Shown: positions 46,250 to 57,262 of the stretch, piece after piece
How the letters are laid out: each line of letters starts with the position of its first letter
How positions within the stretch are numbered: position 1 is the stretch's first letter
Assembly: GCA_037501455.1 (NCBI GenBank)
Contig: CM074857.1
Location: forward strand, 30,400,001 to 30,464,000
Direction: 5' to 3'
Source of the DNA: Lantana camara
Lineage: Eukaryota > Streptophyta > Magnoliopsida > Lamiales > Verbenaceae
DNA length: 64,000 bases
The notes under the pieces: model-generated
The model's database searches: none
The model's input: the letters and a program-made list of their open reading frames with translations, nothing else
Told to the model about the DNA's origin: nothing
Translations under genes and position numbers: made by a program

Positions 46250-49200
46250 GGAAATTTATTAAGCTTCAAGGATATCCGTCTTAACGGATATCACATTGAA
46301 ACTGGAAATGAGAGAAATACTGAATACTTGTATATAACAAGTAAAGGTCGTGTTCTGGAAAAACTACCTGCTTTTTCATCAGGTTTATATTATACACGCA
46401 TAAGTGCAATTGAAGCACATGCCATCACAAACCAAAAGTTTGTGGATCCACAAGATTTTATTATTTGGCATGATCGATTAGGTCACCCCGGATTAACAAT
46501 GATGCGAAAAATCATTGAAAGTACACAAGGGCATCCTTTAAGGAACCAGAAGATTCCTCAAATAAGAAAAGACCCGTGTACAGCTTGTTCTCTTGGGAAA
46601 TTAATTGTGAGACCATCGCCAATTAAAATAAAAGATGAATCACCTGCTTTTCTTGAACATATTCAAGGTGATATATGTGGACCAATTCATCCACCATGTG
46701 GACCATTTCGATATTTTATGGTATTGATCGATGCATCTACCAGATGGTCACATGTTTGTTTGTTATCAACTCGTAATATGGCATTTGCAAGATTGCTTGC
46801 CCAAATTATTAAATTACGAGCACAATTCCCTGATAACACAATCAAGAAAATTCGATTGGACAATGCTGGTGAGTTCACATCCCAAACATTTAATGATTAT
46901 TGTATGGCAACTGGAATTATTGTTGAGCATCCTGTTGCTCATGTCCATACACAGAATGGTTTAGCTGAATCATTAATTAAACGTCTTCAGCTTATTGCTA
47001 GACCATTGATAATGAGAACAAAGCTCCCGATTTCAGTATGGGGACATGCGATTTTACATGCAGAGACATTAATTCGCATCAGACCAAGTGCTTATCATAA
47101 GTACTCCCCGTTCCAACTTACATGTGGTCAAGAACCAAATATTTCCCACCTAAGAATTTTTGGTTGTGCAGTATATGTGCCTATAGCACCACCAAAACGT
47201 ACTAAAATGGGGCCCCAGAGAAGGTTGGGAATTTATGTTGGATATGAAAGTCCATCCATTATCAGATATCTTGAACCACAAACGGGTGATATATTTAGAG
47301 CACGTTTTGCCGACTGTCATTTTGATGAAAATGTTTTCCCAGCATTAGGGGGAGAAAATAAACAGCTGGAAAAAGATATTACATGGTATACACCATCATT
47401 ATTGCATCTTGATCCACGCACAAAGCAGTGCGAGATGGAAGTACAAAAGATTGTACATTTGCAAGGCATTGCAAATCAATTACCAGATGCATTTACAGAT
47501 ACAAAAAGAGTGACTAAATCATATATACCAGCTGTTAATGCTCCTGCTCGGATTGAGGTTCCGAAAGGACAATCCGAAAAGAATGTCACTCATGAGTCTA
47601 CAGCACGCCTGAAGCGTGGTAGACCAATTGGCTCTAAAGATAAAAATCCTCGTAAAAGAAAAGGAGCAAATGTGAATAATAACCCCAATAATGAGCAAAG
47701 TGTCCCAGAAGAGACACAAAACAAGGAATGTGCCCCAGAAGAGGTACAAAATGAGAAATGTGTCGCAGAAGAGACACAGAGTGAGATTAACGAGGAAATC
47801 TCAATAAATTACTTTCATTCTAGAAAGATGTGGAATCGAAGTGATATCAAAATTGATAATATATTCTCTTATGCCGTAGCGCATGATATCACTCATAAAA
47901 GTGAAGATCCTGAGCCAAGATCTATCACTGAATGTCGAAATAGACATGACTGGATAAAATGGAAAGACGCTATTCAGGCTGAATTGAATTCCTTGAATAA
48001 ACGAAATGTGTTTGGACCTATTGTCCTCACTCCCGAAGGTGTGAAACCTGTCGGATATAAATGGGTTTTCATACGAAAACGAAATGAGAAAAATGAGGTA
48101 ACAAGGTATAAGGCAAGACTTGTTGCCCAGGGATTTTCTCAAAGACCTGGAATTGATTATGAGGAAACATATTCTCCTGTCATGGATGCAAGTACGGTTC
48201 GATACTTAATCAGCCTAACAGTTTCTCAGGAACTGGAAATGCGTCTTATGGATGTTGTTACAGCCTATTTATATGGATCACTTGATAGTGATATTTATAT
48301 GAAAATCCCGGAAGGATTCAAAATGCCTGCTGCATTTGAATCAAAACCTAAAGAGAAGTATTCGATCAGATTACAAAGGTCTCTTTATGGGTTAAAACAA
48401 TCCGGACGCATGTGGTACAATCGCTTGAGTGAATTTCTATCAAAGAAAGGGTATGTGAATAACCCTATTTGTCCATGCGTATATATTAAGAAAACAACAT
48501 CTGGATATGTGATTGTCGCAGTCTATGTCGATGATTTGAATATCATTGGAACTGCTGAAGAAATTCAAGAAACAGCAGTTTACTTGAAAAATGAGTTTGA
48601 AATGAAAGATCTTGGACAAACCAAATACTGTCTTGGCTTGCAGATTGAGCATAAACAAAATGGAATTTTCGTTCATCAATCAACTTATACTGAAAAGGTG
48701 TTGAAACGCTTTAACATGGATAGAGCAACCCCTTTAAGCACTCCAATGATTGGGAGATCTCTTGGTATAGAAACAGATCCTTTTCGCCCTCGCGAAGAGA
48801 ACGAGGAAGTTCTCGGATCTGAGACACCATACCTCAGTGCTATTGGAGCACTTATGTATCTTGCTAATTGTACTAGACCTGACATATCTTTTGCAGTTAA
48901 TCTGTTAGCAAGGTTCAGCTCATCCCCAACGAAAAGGCATTGGAATGGGATTAAACATCTATTCCGATATCTTCGAGGTACAATTGATTTGGGATTGTTT
49001 TATTCTAAAGATGCAAAACAAGTCTTGGTTGGCTATGCAGATGCAGGATATTTATCAGATCCACACAAAACTAGATCCCAAACAGGTTTTGTCTTTACAA
49101 TTGGAGGCACTGCAATCTCATGGCGATCACAGAAGCAAACTCTTGTTGCTACTTCCTCCAACCATGCTGAGACAATCGCACTTCATGAGGCGAGCCGAGA

Positions 49201-49522
49201 GTGTGTTTGGCTAAGATCAGTAACACAACACATCTTGACCTCCTGTGGCATATCAATTGATAAAAGTCCAACAACGATATATGAAGATAATGCCGCATGT
49301 ATTGCTCAAATGAAGGAGGGATACATCAAAAGCGATAGAACCAAGCACATTCATCCAAAGTTCTTTCAGTTTACGCAAGATCTTGAGAAGAGCGGAGAAA
49401 TCAATGTCCATTATGTTCAATCATGTGATAACTCAGCAGATCTCTTCACAAAGGCGCTCCCCACTACAACTTTCAAGAAACATGTCCATGACATTGGAAT
49501 GCGTCACCTCCGAGATATATGA
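46250..49522 (+). CDS. Copia pol: integrase, reverse transcriptase, RNase H
   Basis: The frame is open to 49522. Counting from the first ATG at 46328 (1064 residues): pre-integrase zinc site HDRLGHPG (48-55) with Cys84 and Cys87; integrase triad Asp115, Asp178, Glu214 (D-62-D-35-E spacing); an AT-hook-like KRGRPIGS near 429; three short acidic repeats 'PEETQ' between 459 and 485; RT with Asp642 and YVDD at 733-736; RNase H with Asp905 in GYADAGYL. All catalytic residues I can check are present. The product would normally be cut from a gag-pol polyprotein; here the stop at 46247 separates it from protease. The protein could in principle act in trans. Confidence 0.93.
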   Translation, partial: GNLLSFKDIRLNGYHIETGNERNTEYLYITSKGRVLEKLPAFSSGLYYTRISAIEAHAITNQKFVDPQDFIIWHDRLGHPGLTMMRKIIESTQGHPLRNQKIPQIRKDPCTACSLGKLIVRPSPIKIKDESPAFLEHIQGDICGPIHPPCGPFRYFMVLIDASTRWSHVCLLSTRNMAFARLLAQIIKLRAQFPDNTIKKIRLDNAGEFTSQTFNDYCMATGIIVEHPVAHVHTQNGLAESLIKRLQLIARPLIMRTKLPISVWGHAILHAETLIRIRPSAYHKYSPFQLTCGQEPNISHLRIFGCAVYVPIAPPKRTKMGPQRRLGIYVGYESPSIIRYLEPQTGDIFRARFADCHFDENVFPALGGENKQLEKDITWYTPSLLHLDPRTKQCEMEVQKIVHLQGIANQLPDAFTDTKRVTKSYIPAVNAPARIEVPKGQSEKNVTHESTARLKRGRPIGSKDKNPRKRKGANVNNNPNNEQSVPEETQNKECAPEEVQNEKCVAEETQSEINEEISINYFHSRKMWNRSDIKIDNIFSYAVAHDITHKSEDPEPRSITECRNRHDWIKWKDAIQAELNSLNKRNVFGPIVLTPEGVKPVGYKWVFIRKRNEKNEVTRYKARLVAQGFSQRPGIDYEETYSPVMDASTVRYLISLTVSQELEMRLMDVVTAYLYGSLDSDIYMKIPEGFKMPAAFESKPKEKYSIRLQRSLYGLKQSGRMWYNRLSEFLSKKGYVNNPICPCVYIKKTTSGYVIVAVYVDDLNIIGTAEEIQETAVYLKNEFEMKDLGQTKYCLGLQIEHKQNGIFVHQSTYTEKVLKRFNMDRATPLSTPMIGRSLGIETDPFRPREENEEVLGSETPYLSAIGALMYLANCTRPDISFAVNLLARFSSSPTKRHWNGIKHLFRYLRGTIDLGLFYSKDAKQVLVGYADAGYLSDPHKTRSQTGFVFTIGGTAISWRSQKQTLVATSSNHAETIALHEASRECVWLRSVTQHILTSCGISIDKSPTTIYEDNAACIAQMKEGYIKSDRTKHIHPKFFQFTQDLEKSGEINVHYVQSCDNSADLFTKALPTTTFKKHVHDIGMRHLRDI

Positions 49523-49671
49523 GAAGATCTCACCAATGTCAACATCAGGGGGAGCATACGTGGCTGTACTCTTTTCCTTCTTCAGGTTTTTATCCCACTG
49601 GGTTTTTCCTGATAAGATTTTTAATGAGGCAGCATTGGAAGAGACAATTGCATGGGCACCCCAAGGGGGAG

Positions 49672-49966
49672 TATTAGAAATTCAAGAGTTGCATACATGA
49701 TTGGATTTGCAACTTGTGAGATAATGGTGTGCCCATACAAGCACTACATGTAGTAAATAATGCAAAAGTATGATTTACCTAAATAAGCACTACATATATC
49801 ATATTATTCCACTATATCACAATGATTAGTTTTCTCCTATAAATAGGAGATTGTATCTTCTCATTTTGATGACAAAGAAATAAGAAGAAAGTTATACTAA
49901 GGGTTCAAGGAAATTTCTAATCACAATTCTAGTTGTTTTTCTTGTTTTATTAGTTAATTTATAACA
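49672..49966 (+). repeat. 3' LTR of the copia element
   Basis: Identical in length (295) to the 5' LTR, with two differences (ATGCAAA for ATACAAA; AGCACTAC for AGCGCTAC). It follows the polypurine tract AAGGGGGAG. Confidence 0.93.
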
Positions 49967-50131
49967 ATAATAATTATTATTATTATTATTGATGATCTTA
50001 CTTGTAAAACACAGATGAATGGAAAATGTTAGCGTTTTATACCAATTTGGCGCGAAGTGCTATAGATTTAAGATTCCAAGGGGTGAAGTGCCTCTTTTTC
50101 TATTTTGATGGGACAAGTACCCAAATACTGG

Positions 50132-52754
50132 TCAAACTTTTGGAGTCTCATTATTCGGCTCATCACCAGATGATTGATTCAGCTCCTTTCGCCGGACCTC
50201 TCTGTTTTTACCCGAAAGGAAAAGATATAGGCCAATAATAAGAAGCACGCCTCCCACAAAACTGTCACAAAACAGTTGATCAAAATAGTTAGAATCTTAT
50301 TGTATTTTCTACATTTTACTAAAGTTCATGTGTTTTTGAGCTTGATAGAGAGAGAGACCTTCCCAAGTGAAAAGAATCGTGAAATATGAGAGCAGAAGAT
50401 GGCTGTTAAGACTAATGTTAATGGGCTGAACGCTGCAGCAAAAACGGGACCCCTCTTCTCGACAGCCCAAACTTGCACCGTATAACTTATACTCGTCACA
50501 ATAATGCCCTACGACAATTCCACCATTGTCAGTATAATTCAATTTTGTATTATACTCATTTTCTTCAACTGCATATCCAAGTCATAAGCTTCAACAAAAT
50601 CTATTGTAAGCTCTTAGAATGAAATTAAGAGTTTTAAAATTTCATGAACTCCGGTAACTTGTAAACCTAAAAAAAAGGGAACAGATAAATATTTTTTACT
50701 ATCTGAATTATAGCGATTTTTGTAACTTATATTTCGAACTATTTCGCCATGCAAACCGTCATCCTACCTTTCCGTTTCTTACAAACTGTTAAAAATATTG
50801 GTTTGCAATGCGTTAGGGTAAAATCACTAAAAAGTGAATTTAGATGACGGTTTGTAAGAAGCGAAAAGATTAGATTACGGTTTGCAAGACGAGATAGTTT
50901 GAAATGTAAGCTGCAAATACTCTTATAGTTCGAGCGATAAAAAATATCTACTTCAAAGCAGTATCTAGATCCAAAATAAAGAAAATTGCATCTATCCCCC
51001 TGTAATGCATGATGCATCTACCTCCCACGACAGTTTCCTTAATTAATTATTATATTCTTACGGCACTTCGTAAAAAAGTATCATCTACAGGATCATTTAT
51101 GGTGGTTTCAGACACCTGAAAGCCAAACAAAATCGGCAAAATAATCTTTTTCGGGGGCAGTTAGAAATAATTTTCCATCAGTTTGGAATATTTTTACTTT
51201 AATCCTCATAAAATTATACAACATAATAGGATATAAATACTGCATTAGAACGTTTTAGTACTACATTTTGTGAAACTTATACAATATATTTTGAGAGGTA
51301 TTTTAAGTACTACATTATGTGAAAATTATACAATATTTTGCCAAAATGGGGAGTTAAATAAAAATATGATACCCAATTGGGAATTTATCTCACGTTACCC
51401 CGATTTTTTCAGCAAAAAATAATAAGAAAATAGCGTTCCAACAATTTAACAGGGTATGAAACATGCGAATAAAAAATCGAAAATATAGACAGAACAAGAA
51501 GAAACTTACACTAGGCGACAGAGAAGAGATTGACATCCCAACCAAGTTTCCATGATGCTATGTTCCTTTCGGTGGCTGCAGCATAAGTTGTTGATGTTAT
51601 GCAGCTGAAGCCGCATTGAAGCATTGTTAGCCGCATTTTCGCCGGATACTCTTTCAGTATTGGAGTCTGGAAAACCATATATCAATATTCTACTAAAAAA
51701 GTTCCAGAATCCAGACTCATCATTATATACTAATTCGTGAATTAAAATACCTGCATAATGAGCCATAAAGCCCAAGTCAAAGCAGAAGAAATCATGAGTA
51801 GAGAACCCTTGATCCAGTCTCCTTTCGTGAGAGCCTTTGCAAGAGACTCGTGAACTTTATTCTCGTAGCCTGAGTATAAAGGAGGGCCCTTATAGAAAGT
51901 ATACACCATGGCTCCTGAAAGGCCAAGTATGGATCCCAAGACTTTGGCTATTCCTTCGTTTTCAGTTATTTTGAGCTTTTCCATCCTAATGTTTTACCAA
52001 AAAAGTGTTAGAAAATGATCATAAAGTTGTATTTTAGGACATTTACAATACTCCTGCTTTTTGATGTAATTTATATCCAATTTTCCTTGAAAAATTAATT
52101 AGTAGCCGGAATTGGTCACATGCAATCCACATGACCAATTAGAATTCGAAAAAACGTGTTTTTAGTTGACTTGGTTGGAAGACGTGTATTTTTATTTGGA
52201 TTTTCTTTCATTAAATAAGGCACATGTATAAAATCTTTATATAAGTTAGACATTTAAAATTTTTTGCACCTGAAGCAAACGGCGAAGACGAAAACCATCG
52301 CAGGAATGATGTTGGTCGAGGCTGTCGCAAAAGTTGCTGTCACATAGTTAAAAAAATAACTCAAAATTTGATGACATGGAAACATTAAAATTAACTCATA
52401 CCCGCAGGAGGAAACAAGGAAAATCTTGAAGAGCAAATACCACGTAAGAGGAAGTGAGTTGTTCCTGCATATTAATTAACCAAAAAAATAAAAATGTCAT
52501 GCATATATATGTATATACCATACTGAAAACCAAATGGATCTATGTGTAATATTCAAAAACCTTTCGTAGAAGTAAGCAAAAGGAGCCAATGCGAGAGTAG
52601 CGATGGCCTGGCGGTACGCGACAAAAATAGAAGATTTCATGCCAGAAGAGATGGCTGCTTTCGAGAGCATAAACATGGCTGTGTAGATAAACTGCGTGAA
52701 TATCATGCCAATAAGAGGCATATGTTTTTGCATGCCTTCTTTGGATATCTTCAT
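50132..52754 (-). pseudogene. WAT1-related (nodulin MtN21/EamA) transporter, copy A
   Basis: Exons on the minus strand: 1, 52561-52754 (MQKHMPLIGMIFTQFIYTAM, first membrane helix); 2, 52402-52464; 3, about 52268-52355 (NYVTATFATASTNIIPAMVF); 4, 51751-51985 (AKVLGSILGLSGAMVYTFYK); 5, 51510-51666; 6, about 50359-50490 (EKRGPVFAAAFSPLTLVLTA); 7, 50132-50261 (GGVLLIIGLYLFLSGKNRE). This fits the ten-helix EamA drug/metabolite carriers. Damage: exon 3 lacks its 5' part, and only some 45 bases separate it from exon 2; the last codon of exon 5 is TAG (51511-51513) where Tyr is usual; the exon 6 acceptor is unclear; two bases are missing in exon 6 near 50394 against copy B. A dead gene, though perhaps still transcribed. 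Confidence 0.85.
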
Positions 52755-52832
52755 TTGTTGCAAATTATTATTATTTTCTTAAAAATAATTTATTCTGAAT
52801 GGAGTGCATGTTATAAGAGAAGTAGGATTTCA

Positions 52833-52840
52833 TATTTATA
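52833..52840 (-). promoter_or_regulatory. TATA box of WAT1-related copy A
   Basis: Minus strand TATAAATA lies about 80 bases upstream of the ATG at 52754. The surrounding 130 bases match 62160-62290 upstream of copy B, so the promoter was duplicated with the gene. Confidence 0.55.
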
Positions 52841-52915
52841 AACAAAAATTTGGCATCTCTGCCTTCAATAATGGCCCATTTGGTGAAGAACAATCAATTG
52901 GAATGGATTCGATAG

Positions 52916-53306
52916 TGATGTTTACCAAATTAGATGAGAGAGAAGGGAATAAAACTTACGCTTTTTGGACATTTGGGAAGTCTTTATCGAGCTATTTTTC
53001 TTTCTTTCTTTCTTTCTTTCTTTGGAGGACATTTTTCACATAATTTTTTTGGTTAATTTTTTCAAAATATCTACTTTCGAACTCCATGTTTTATAATGTG
53101 CATTTTGAGTTTATAAGACATTATATTTCATTGTTCTTAGGTTTTTCTTAGTAATTTTACATAAAACTTATAAAATTGAACCTTCAGAAGGATAAATAAT
53201 TATCCGTTTTGATTTTGTGCACACTCAAGTTGTAGCATTCGAATTTGGGACATTGCCCTTGAGCACGAACCCATTAAATATTTGAATCAATCCCTATTGG
53301 TATATA
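52916..53306. other. Intergenic DNA with a TTTC microsatellite
   Basis: A TTTC repeat lies at about 53000-53023. I see no gene in this stretch, which separates copy A from the Pack-MULE. Confidence 0.5.
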
Positions 53307-53315
53307 TAAAATTAA

Positions 53316-54567
53316 GGGTTAATTACATATAGACCCCATGGGAGTATTAGAAACTACAACTTGTGACCCTCTTAGGCAAACAATTACACATACATCCATT
53401 GAGGAGTTTAAAAATTACACATAACACCCAAGAATCAAGATTCCCTTAAATTTTTGATGACATCATCAAATTTTTAACTAGATTTTCCTACTTTGCCCTT
53501 TCATTTAGTACATATAATAATTTTTATTTCTAGAATTACCCCTAATTATATTTGAATTGGTATTAAAAATTTGAATTTAATAAATTAAATTATTAACTAA
53601 TATAAAATGGCATGATTTTGTCATTACAAATATTAAATTATATATAATAAGTCTTAATTTAATGTGTTCAATAAAAAGTTTAAAAAACTTTATAATATAT
53701 AATAAATAATATGTATATATATTATATATCATATATATATATATGATATATATACATATAATGTATAAGTGGGAGTTGGGCGGGTTGCACCGCAGATTTG
53801 GCCCTTCTCGAAGAGGACGGAGCTGAGGGCGGCGGTGGCTTTTCTGTATCCGTTCTCTTCCAGGTCGCCGTAGACGCAGGCGTCGCGCTGACGGCGTCGA
53901 TGGGGTCAGTAGCGGCTTAATAGATGGTGCGGGTGAATTTCCAGTCGGATTGCGCAGTGGCGGAGGGGGTGGAGGGGAAGTAATGGCTGCGGACGAGGAG
54001 CGCCGACAGTGAGCGTGAGGGAAAGGAGAATGAAGCACACTGCATTTTCAACAGCGGCGGCGGCGGAGCATGAAGATCAATGTTGTGTGTATATAGTAAT
54101 TTATATACATACATATATATATATATATTGATATAAAATATATATATAAGTATTATTTATTATAAATTATAAGTTCTCTATATATATATATATATTAAGT
54201 TTTTTAAATATTATATTTAACACATTAAATTAAGACTTATTATACATAATTTAATATTTGAAATGACAAAATCACACCATTTTATGTTAGTTAATGATTT
54301 AATTTATTAAATTCTAATTTCGAATACCAATTCAAATATAATTATAGTTAATTCTTGAAATAAAATTATTATACTAAATGAAGGGGCAAAGTAGGAAAGT
54401 CAAGTTAAAAATTTGATGATGTCATAAAAAATTTAAGGGAATCTAGGTTCTTGGGTGTTATGTGTAATTTTTAAACTCCTCAATGGGTGTATGTGTAATT
54501 GTTTGACTAAGAGGGTCACAAGTTGTAGTTTTTAATACTCCCATAGGGTCTATATGTAATTAACCCT
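53316..54567. mobile_element. Pack-MULE-like element carrying an expansin fragment
   Basis: The termini GGGTTAATTACATATAGACC and GGTCTATATGTAATTAACCC form inverted repeats that run about 355 bases inward on each side (53316-53675 and 54215-54567). A perfect 9-bp duplication TAAAATTAA (53307-53315 and 54568-54576) marks a Mutator-type insertion. Between the AT-rich arms lies a GC-rich block of about 300 bases (53776-54060) with expansin-like coding. No transposase is present. Confidence 0.85.
53776..54045 (-). pseudogene. Captured expansin gene fragment
   Basis: On the minus strand an ATG (54043-54045) opens a signal-peptide-like start (MQCASFSF...). After a stop and a frame change the sequence reads DACVYGDLEENGYRKATAAL followed by SSVLFEKGQICGA. 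That matches the conserved N-terminal part of expansins ('ACGYG.L...GY...TAALS..LF..G..CG'). The catalytic-like His-Phe-Asp region and the C-terminal cellulose-binding domain are absent. The GC content contrasts with the arms, as expected of a captured host exon. In expansins this domain loosens cell walls; here it cannot. Confidence 0.7.
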
Positions 54568-54576
54568 AAAATTAAA

Positions 54577-54977
54577 TATAACTATTATGTTTTAGTATAA
54601 TTAACCATCAAAATGTATGGACCCGTTTACTAATTTATTTAAGAGCGTCTAACTTCTTCTTTTTTCTCATTTTTTCATTAAAATAACTAAATTAGTAAAC
54701 GGTTTCATACATTTTGATGCATATTTAGCAAACTATAGCTCACAATATCTCTAAAGAATGTTGTAATTTAAAGCTACAAATTTCGCCAAAACAAAATAAA
54801 AAGTGAAGAATCCAGATATTGAAACACCTTCGCACGTCAAAGCTGCATACTTAGCTTAATGAATTATTGCTTACAATATTACGAAATAGAAACGTATATT
54901 TATAGAATGTTGAACTTAAAGCTACAAATTCGCCATAGCAAATCCAAAAAACTTTAAGTTCGCCATTGTTGATCCAC
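54577..54977. other. AT-rich intergenic DNA
   Basis: I see no gene here; it is the 3' flank of WAT1-related copy B. Confidence 0.5.
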
Positions 54978-55220
54978 CTATGCTTCCGAATGGGGTTTAT
55001 CTCTTGATGGATCCATCTTTTGTTGTTGTCCTCCAGCACTAACTTTGAGCTCTTTATTCTTACCCCAAAGGAAAGCGTATAGTCCACAAACCAGAAGCAC
55101 GCCTCCCAAAACACTGTGGATTGTTGGGATCGCGCACACCTTCACCCTAACTCCGCATTAGTATGATATTGTCCGCTTTGGGCCAAGCCCGCACGGATTT
55201 GTTTTTGGACATCTCCCAAA

Positions 55221-55706
55221 AGGCCTCGTGGTTTTTGCTCTTCGTTTTGAAGGGGTTTTCCACGTTAAATCTCGCGTCTCTATTATTCTTGTTTGGTTGA
55301 TTATTTTTCTATCCGTTGGCATACTTGGTTGATTGTTTATTGGGCATTTGGAGAGGAGCTTTCATTTCCGCTGTGTACACTCGAATTTGGTGTATCCCTT
55401 TCCTATCAGTTGGCCCAAAGAAAGAGTTTGAGCCCATATAGAAATAGGTTTTTGGCTTTTCTCTTTATGACTTTTAGCAGCCGTGTTTTACCGAAATAAG
55501 GTGAGGAAATTTTCTCTCTGATAGGAAAGGGATACACCAAATTCGAGTGTATGCAGCGAAAATTAAAATTTCTCTCCAAATGCCCAATAAACAATCAACC
55601 AAGTATGCTAACGGATAGAAAAATAATCAACAAAACAAGAATAATAGAGACACGAGATTTAACGTGGAAAACTCATTCAAAACGAAGAGTAAAAACCACG
55701 AGGCCT
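55221..55706. repeat. Inverted repeat with 189-base arms in an intron
   Basis: The arm 55221-55409 (AGGCCTCGTGG...TCCTATCAG) is the reverse complement, with scattered differences, of 55518-55706, around a loop of 108 bases. Just before the left arm, 'TAGTATGATATTGTCCGC' and a TGTTGGGATC start (near 55130) recall sequences common in plant LTRs and TRIMs, so this may be two inverted pieces of one small LTR element. If transcribed it would fold into a long hairpin. Confidence 0.85.
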
Positions 55707-56572
55707 ACGAGACCCAAAAACAAATCTACAATAATACGAGGTAAAATTACAGCGGTTCAAACACCAATAAATCTAACTCCAAACACGAACCAAACACTTC
55801 GATCCAAAACGAACTAGAACACAAAAGGAGAAAATCGCGTCACTGCTCACGTACCCAAAAACCTGACTTACAGTGCTCCAAATCCGATCTCCACCATTCA
55901 CTTTCAAGTTCCATGAGTTAGGAAACTGCTATCCAAAAATCAGCTCGATCGGACCACAAATGACCTCCCGATCGTCCAATAGAAAAAGCTGTCGCGGCCC
56001 CTAAAAACTGAAAATATGAGCAGAAAATATTTCCCCAAAACTGCTGCTCCTGTTGTCGATCAGCAACCAAAAAAAACCAAAAAACATAAAACCCTATTCA
56101 ACTAAGGTTGTCTTTACTTCTAAAGACAGCAATCCATTGCCATAGGGTTAATTTTTGAAAACTTTATGGCTATTTAAACCATCAATGTTTTTACTTTGTT
56201 TGTTTGATATTTATTCAAGTGTGACTAATTTGGGGATCCCTTTACATTGCAAGTTGACAATCTTAAGATAAAGGAATAAATTACCAAAACACCCATGCCT
56301 TAAAAATTGTGCACAACGGATATTTTTCAATCCAATTCATAAATCCCCAAAGGACATCTTTGGAATTTGCCTAAAAGTTGAAGGGTAAGATAGTACTTTC
56401 GTCCCATCCATTAGCAATTGATTAAATAGCCACTCCAAAATTCAGTGGCTAATTAATGCCCCCTTCTCTTGGTGTAACATGGGGCTCTGGGAAAAGGAAG
56501 GATTTGTCAACTTGCAAAGTAAAGCTTTGGCACACCTAGGTTAAATACATAAACCTATGGATAACTCAATAG
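55707..56572. other. Intron of copy B, no gene seen
   Basis: The composition is mixed, with an LTR-like look continuing from the inverted repeat (for example 'CAAATCCGATCTCCACCATT'). I see no coding sequence or defined boundary. Confidence 0.4.
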
Positions 56573-56726
56573 TTATGATGCACGGACACTTCTAAAAATA
56601 TCATTTTGCCGTGTCGTGTCATGCCGTGTCGTGTCTCCTTACGTGGGAAATTCAAAAAAAAATCCGTGTCGCCGTGTTTGTGTCGTGTCGTATCCATATC
56701 GCCGTGTCCGTGTCCGTGCATCATAG
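56573..56726. mobile_element. hAT-type MITE
   Basis: This 154-base element has inverted ends TATGATGCACGGACAC and GTGTCCGTGCATCATA, with many CCGTGTC motifs inside. A perfect 8-bp duplication CTCAATAG lies at 56565-56572 and 56727-56734, the length made by hAT transposases. No coding. Confidence 0.85.
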
Positions 56727-56880
56727 CTCAATAGTAAATACAACCTAAGAAAAGGTTTTAATGATGGGCTTTGACTTCAAATTTAATTGGGCCAACAAAA
56801 TATGTGGGCTGGACCCAACATGGATACATATAGGAGAATCATGAATTATGATTTCGTACTATTTTACAACAAATTTAGTG

Positions 56881-56981
56881 GAAAAAAGACTAACCTTCCC
56901 CAGTGGAGAGTTTCATGAAATAGGAGAGCTGAGAATATGGCAGTTAAGAGGAGTCCTAATGGGGAAGGTTAGTCTTTTTTC
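56881..56981. repeat. 22-bp perfect inverted repeat around the exon 6 remnant
   Basis: Positions 56881-56902 (GAAAAAAGACTAACCTTCCC...) are the exact reverse complement of 56960-56981. The left arm holds the exon 6 donor site; the right arm stands where the 5' half of exon 6 should be. Confidence 0.9.
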
Positions 56982-57262
56982 ATAAATGCAGTGAGATTCA
57001 CCAAAAACAAAAAAGAAAAAGCTTGGCGCAATTACTATATATGTTAAATTTAATTGAAAGAAAGTATTTTTTAAACTTATATGAACTTTGGGCGCCCTAT
57101 TTTTTGGTTTTATGTATTTCATCTTCGATTTCAATTACGCACACCATATATATATTGATAGATGATATTAGGAGGAAAAAGCAATTGTAATATGAAAGAA
57201 AAAAAAAAGAAAAAAGAATCTTTCTCATAATCTCAACTTAATCGCATACAATATATTTTATT

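Larger units (their letters stand above)
44364..49966 (+). mobile_element. Ty1/copia retrotransposon, young, gag-defective
   Basis: Two 295-base LTRs (44364-44658, 49672-49966) are flanked by the perfect duplication ATAAT (44359-44363 and 49967-49971). They differ at only two positions, so the insertion is recent. Gag is deleted and frameshifted, while protease, integrase, RT and RNase H remain readable with one stop codon. The polypurine tract CCAAGGGGGAG precedes the 3' LTR. It needs gag from a relative to move. It inserted in an ATT/AAT repeat. Confidence 0.93.

Noticed and set aside
54851..55114. An 87-codon frame as a separate gene
   Set aside because: The correct reading in another frame is the last exon of a WAT1-related gene (stop at 54978-54980).
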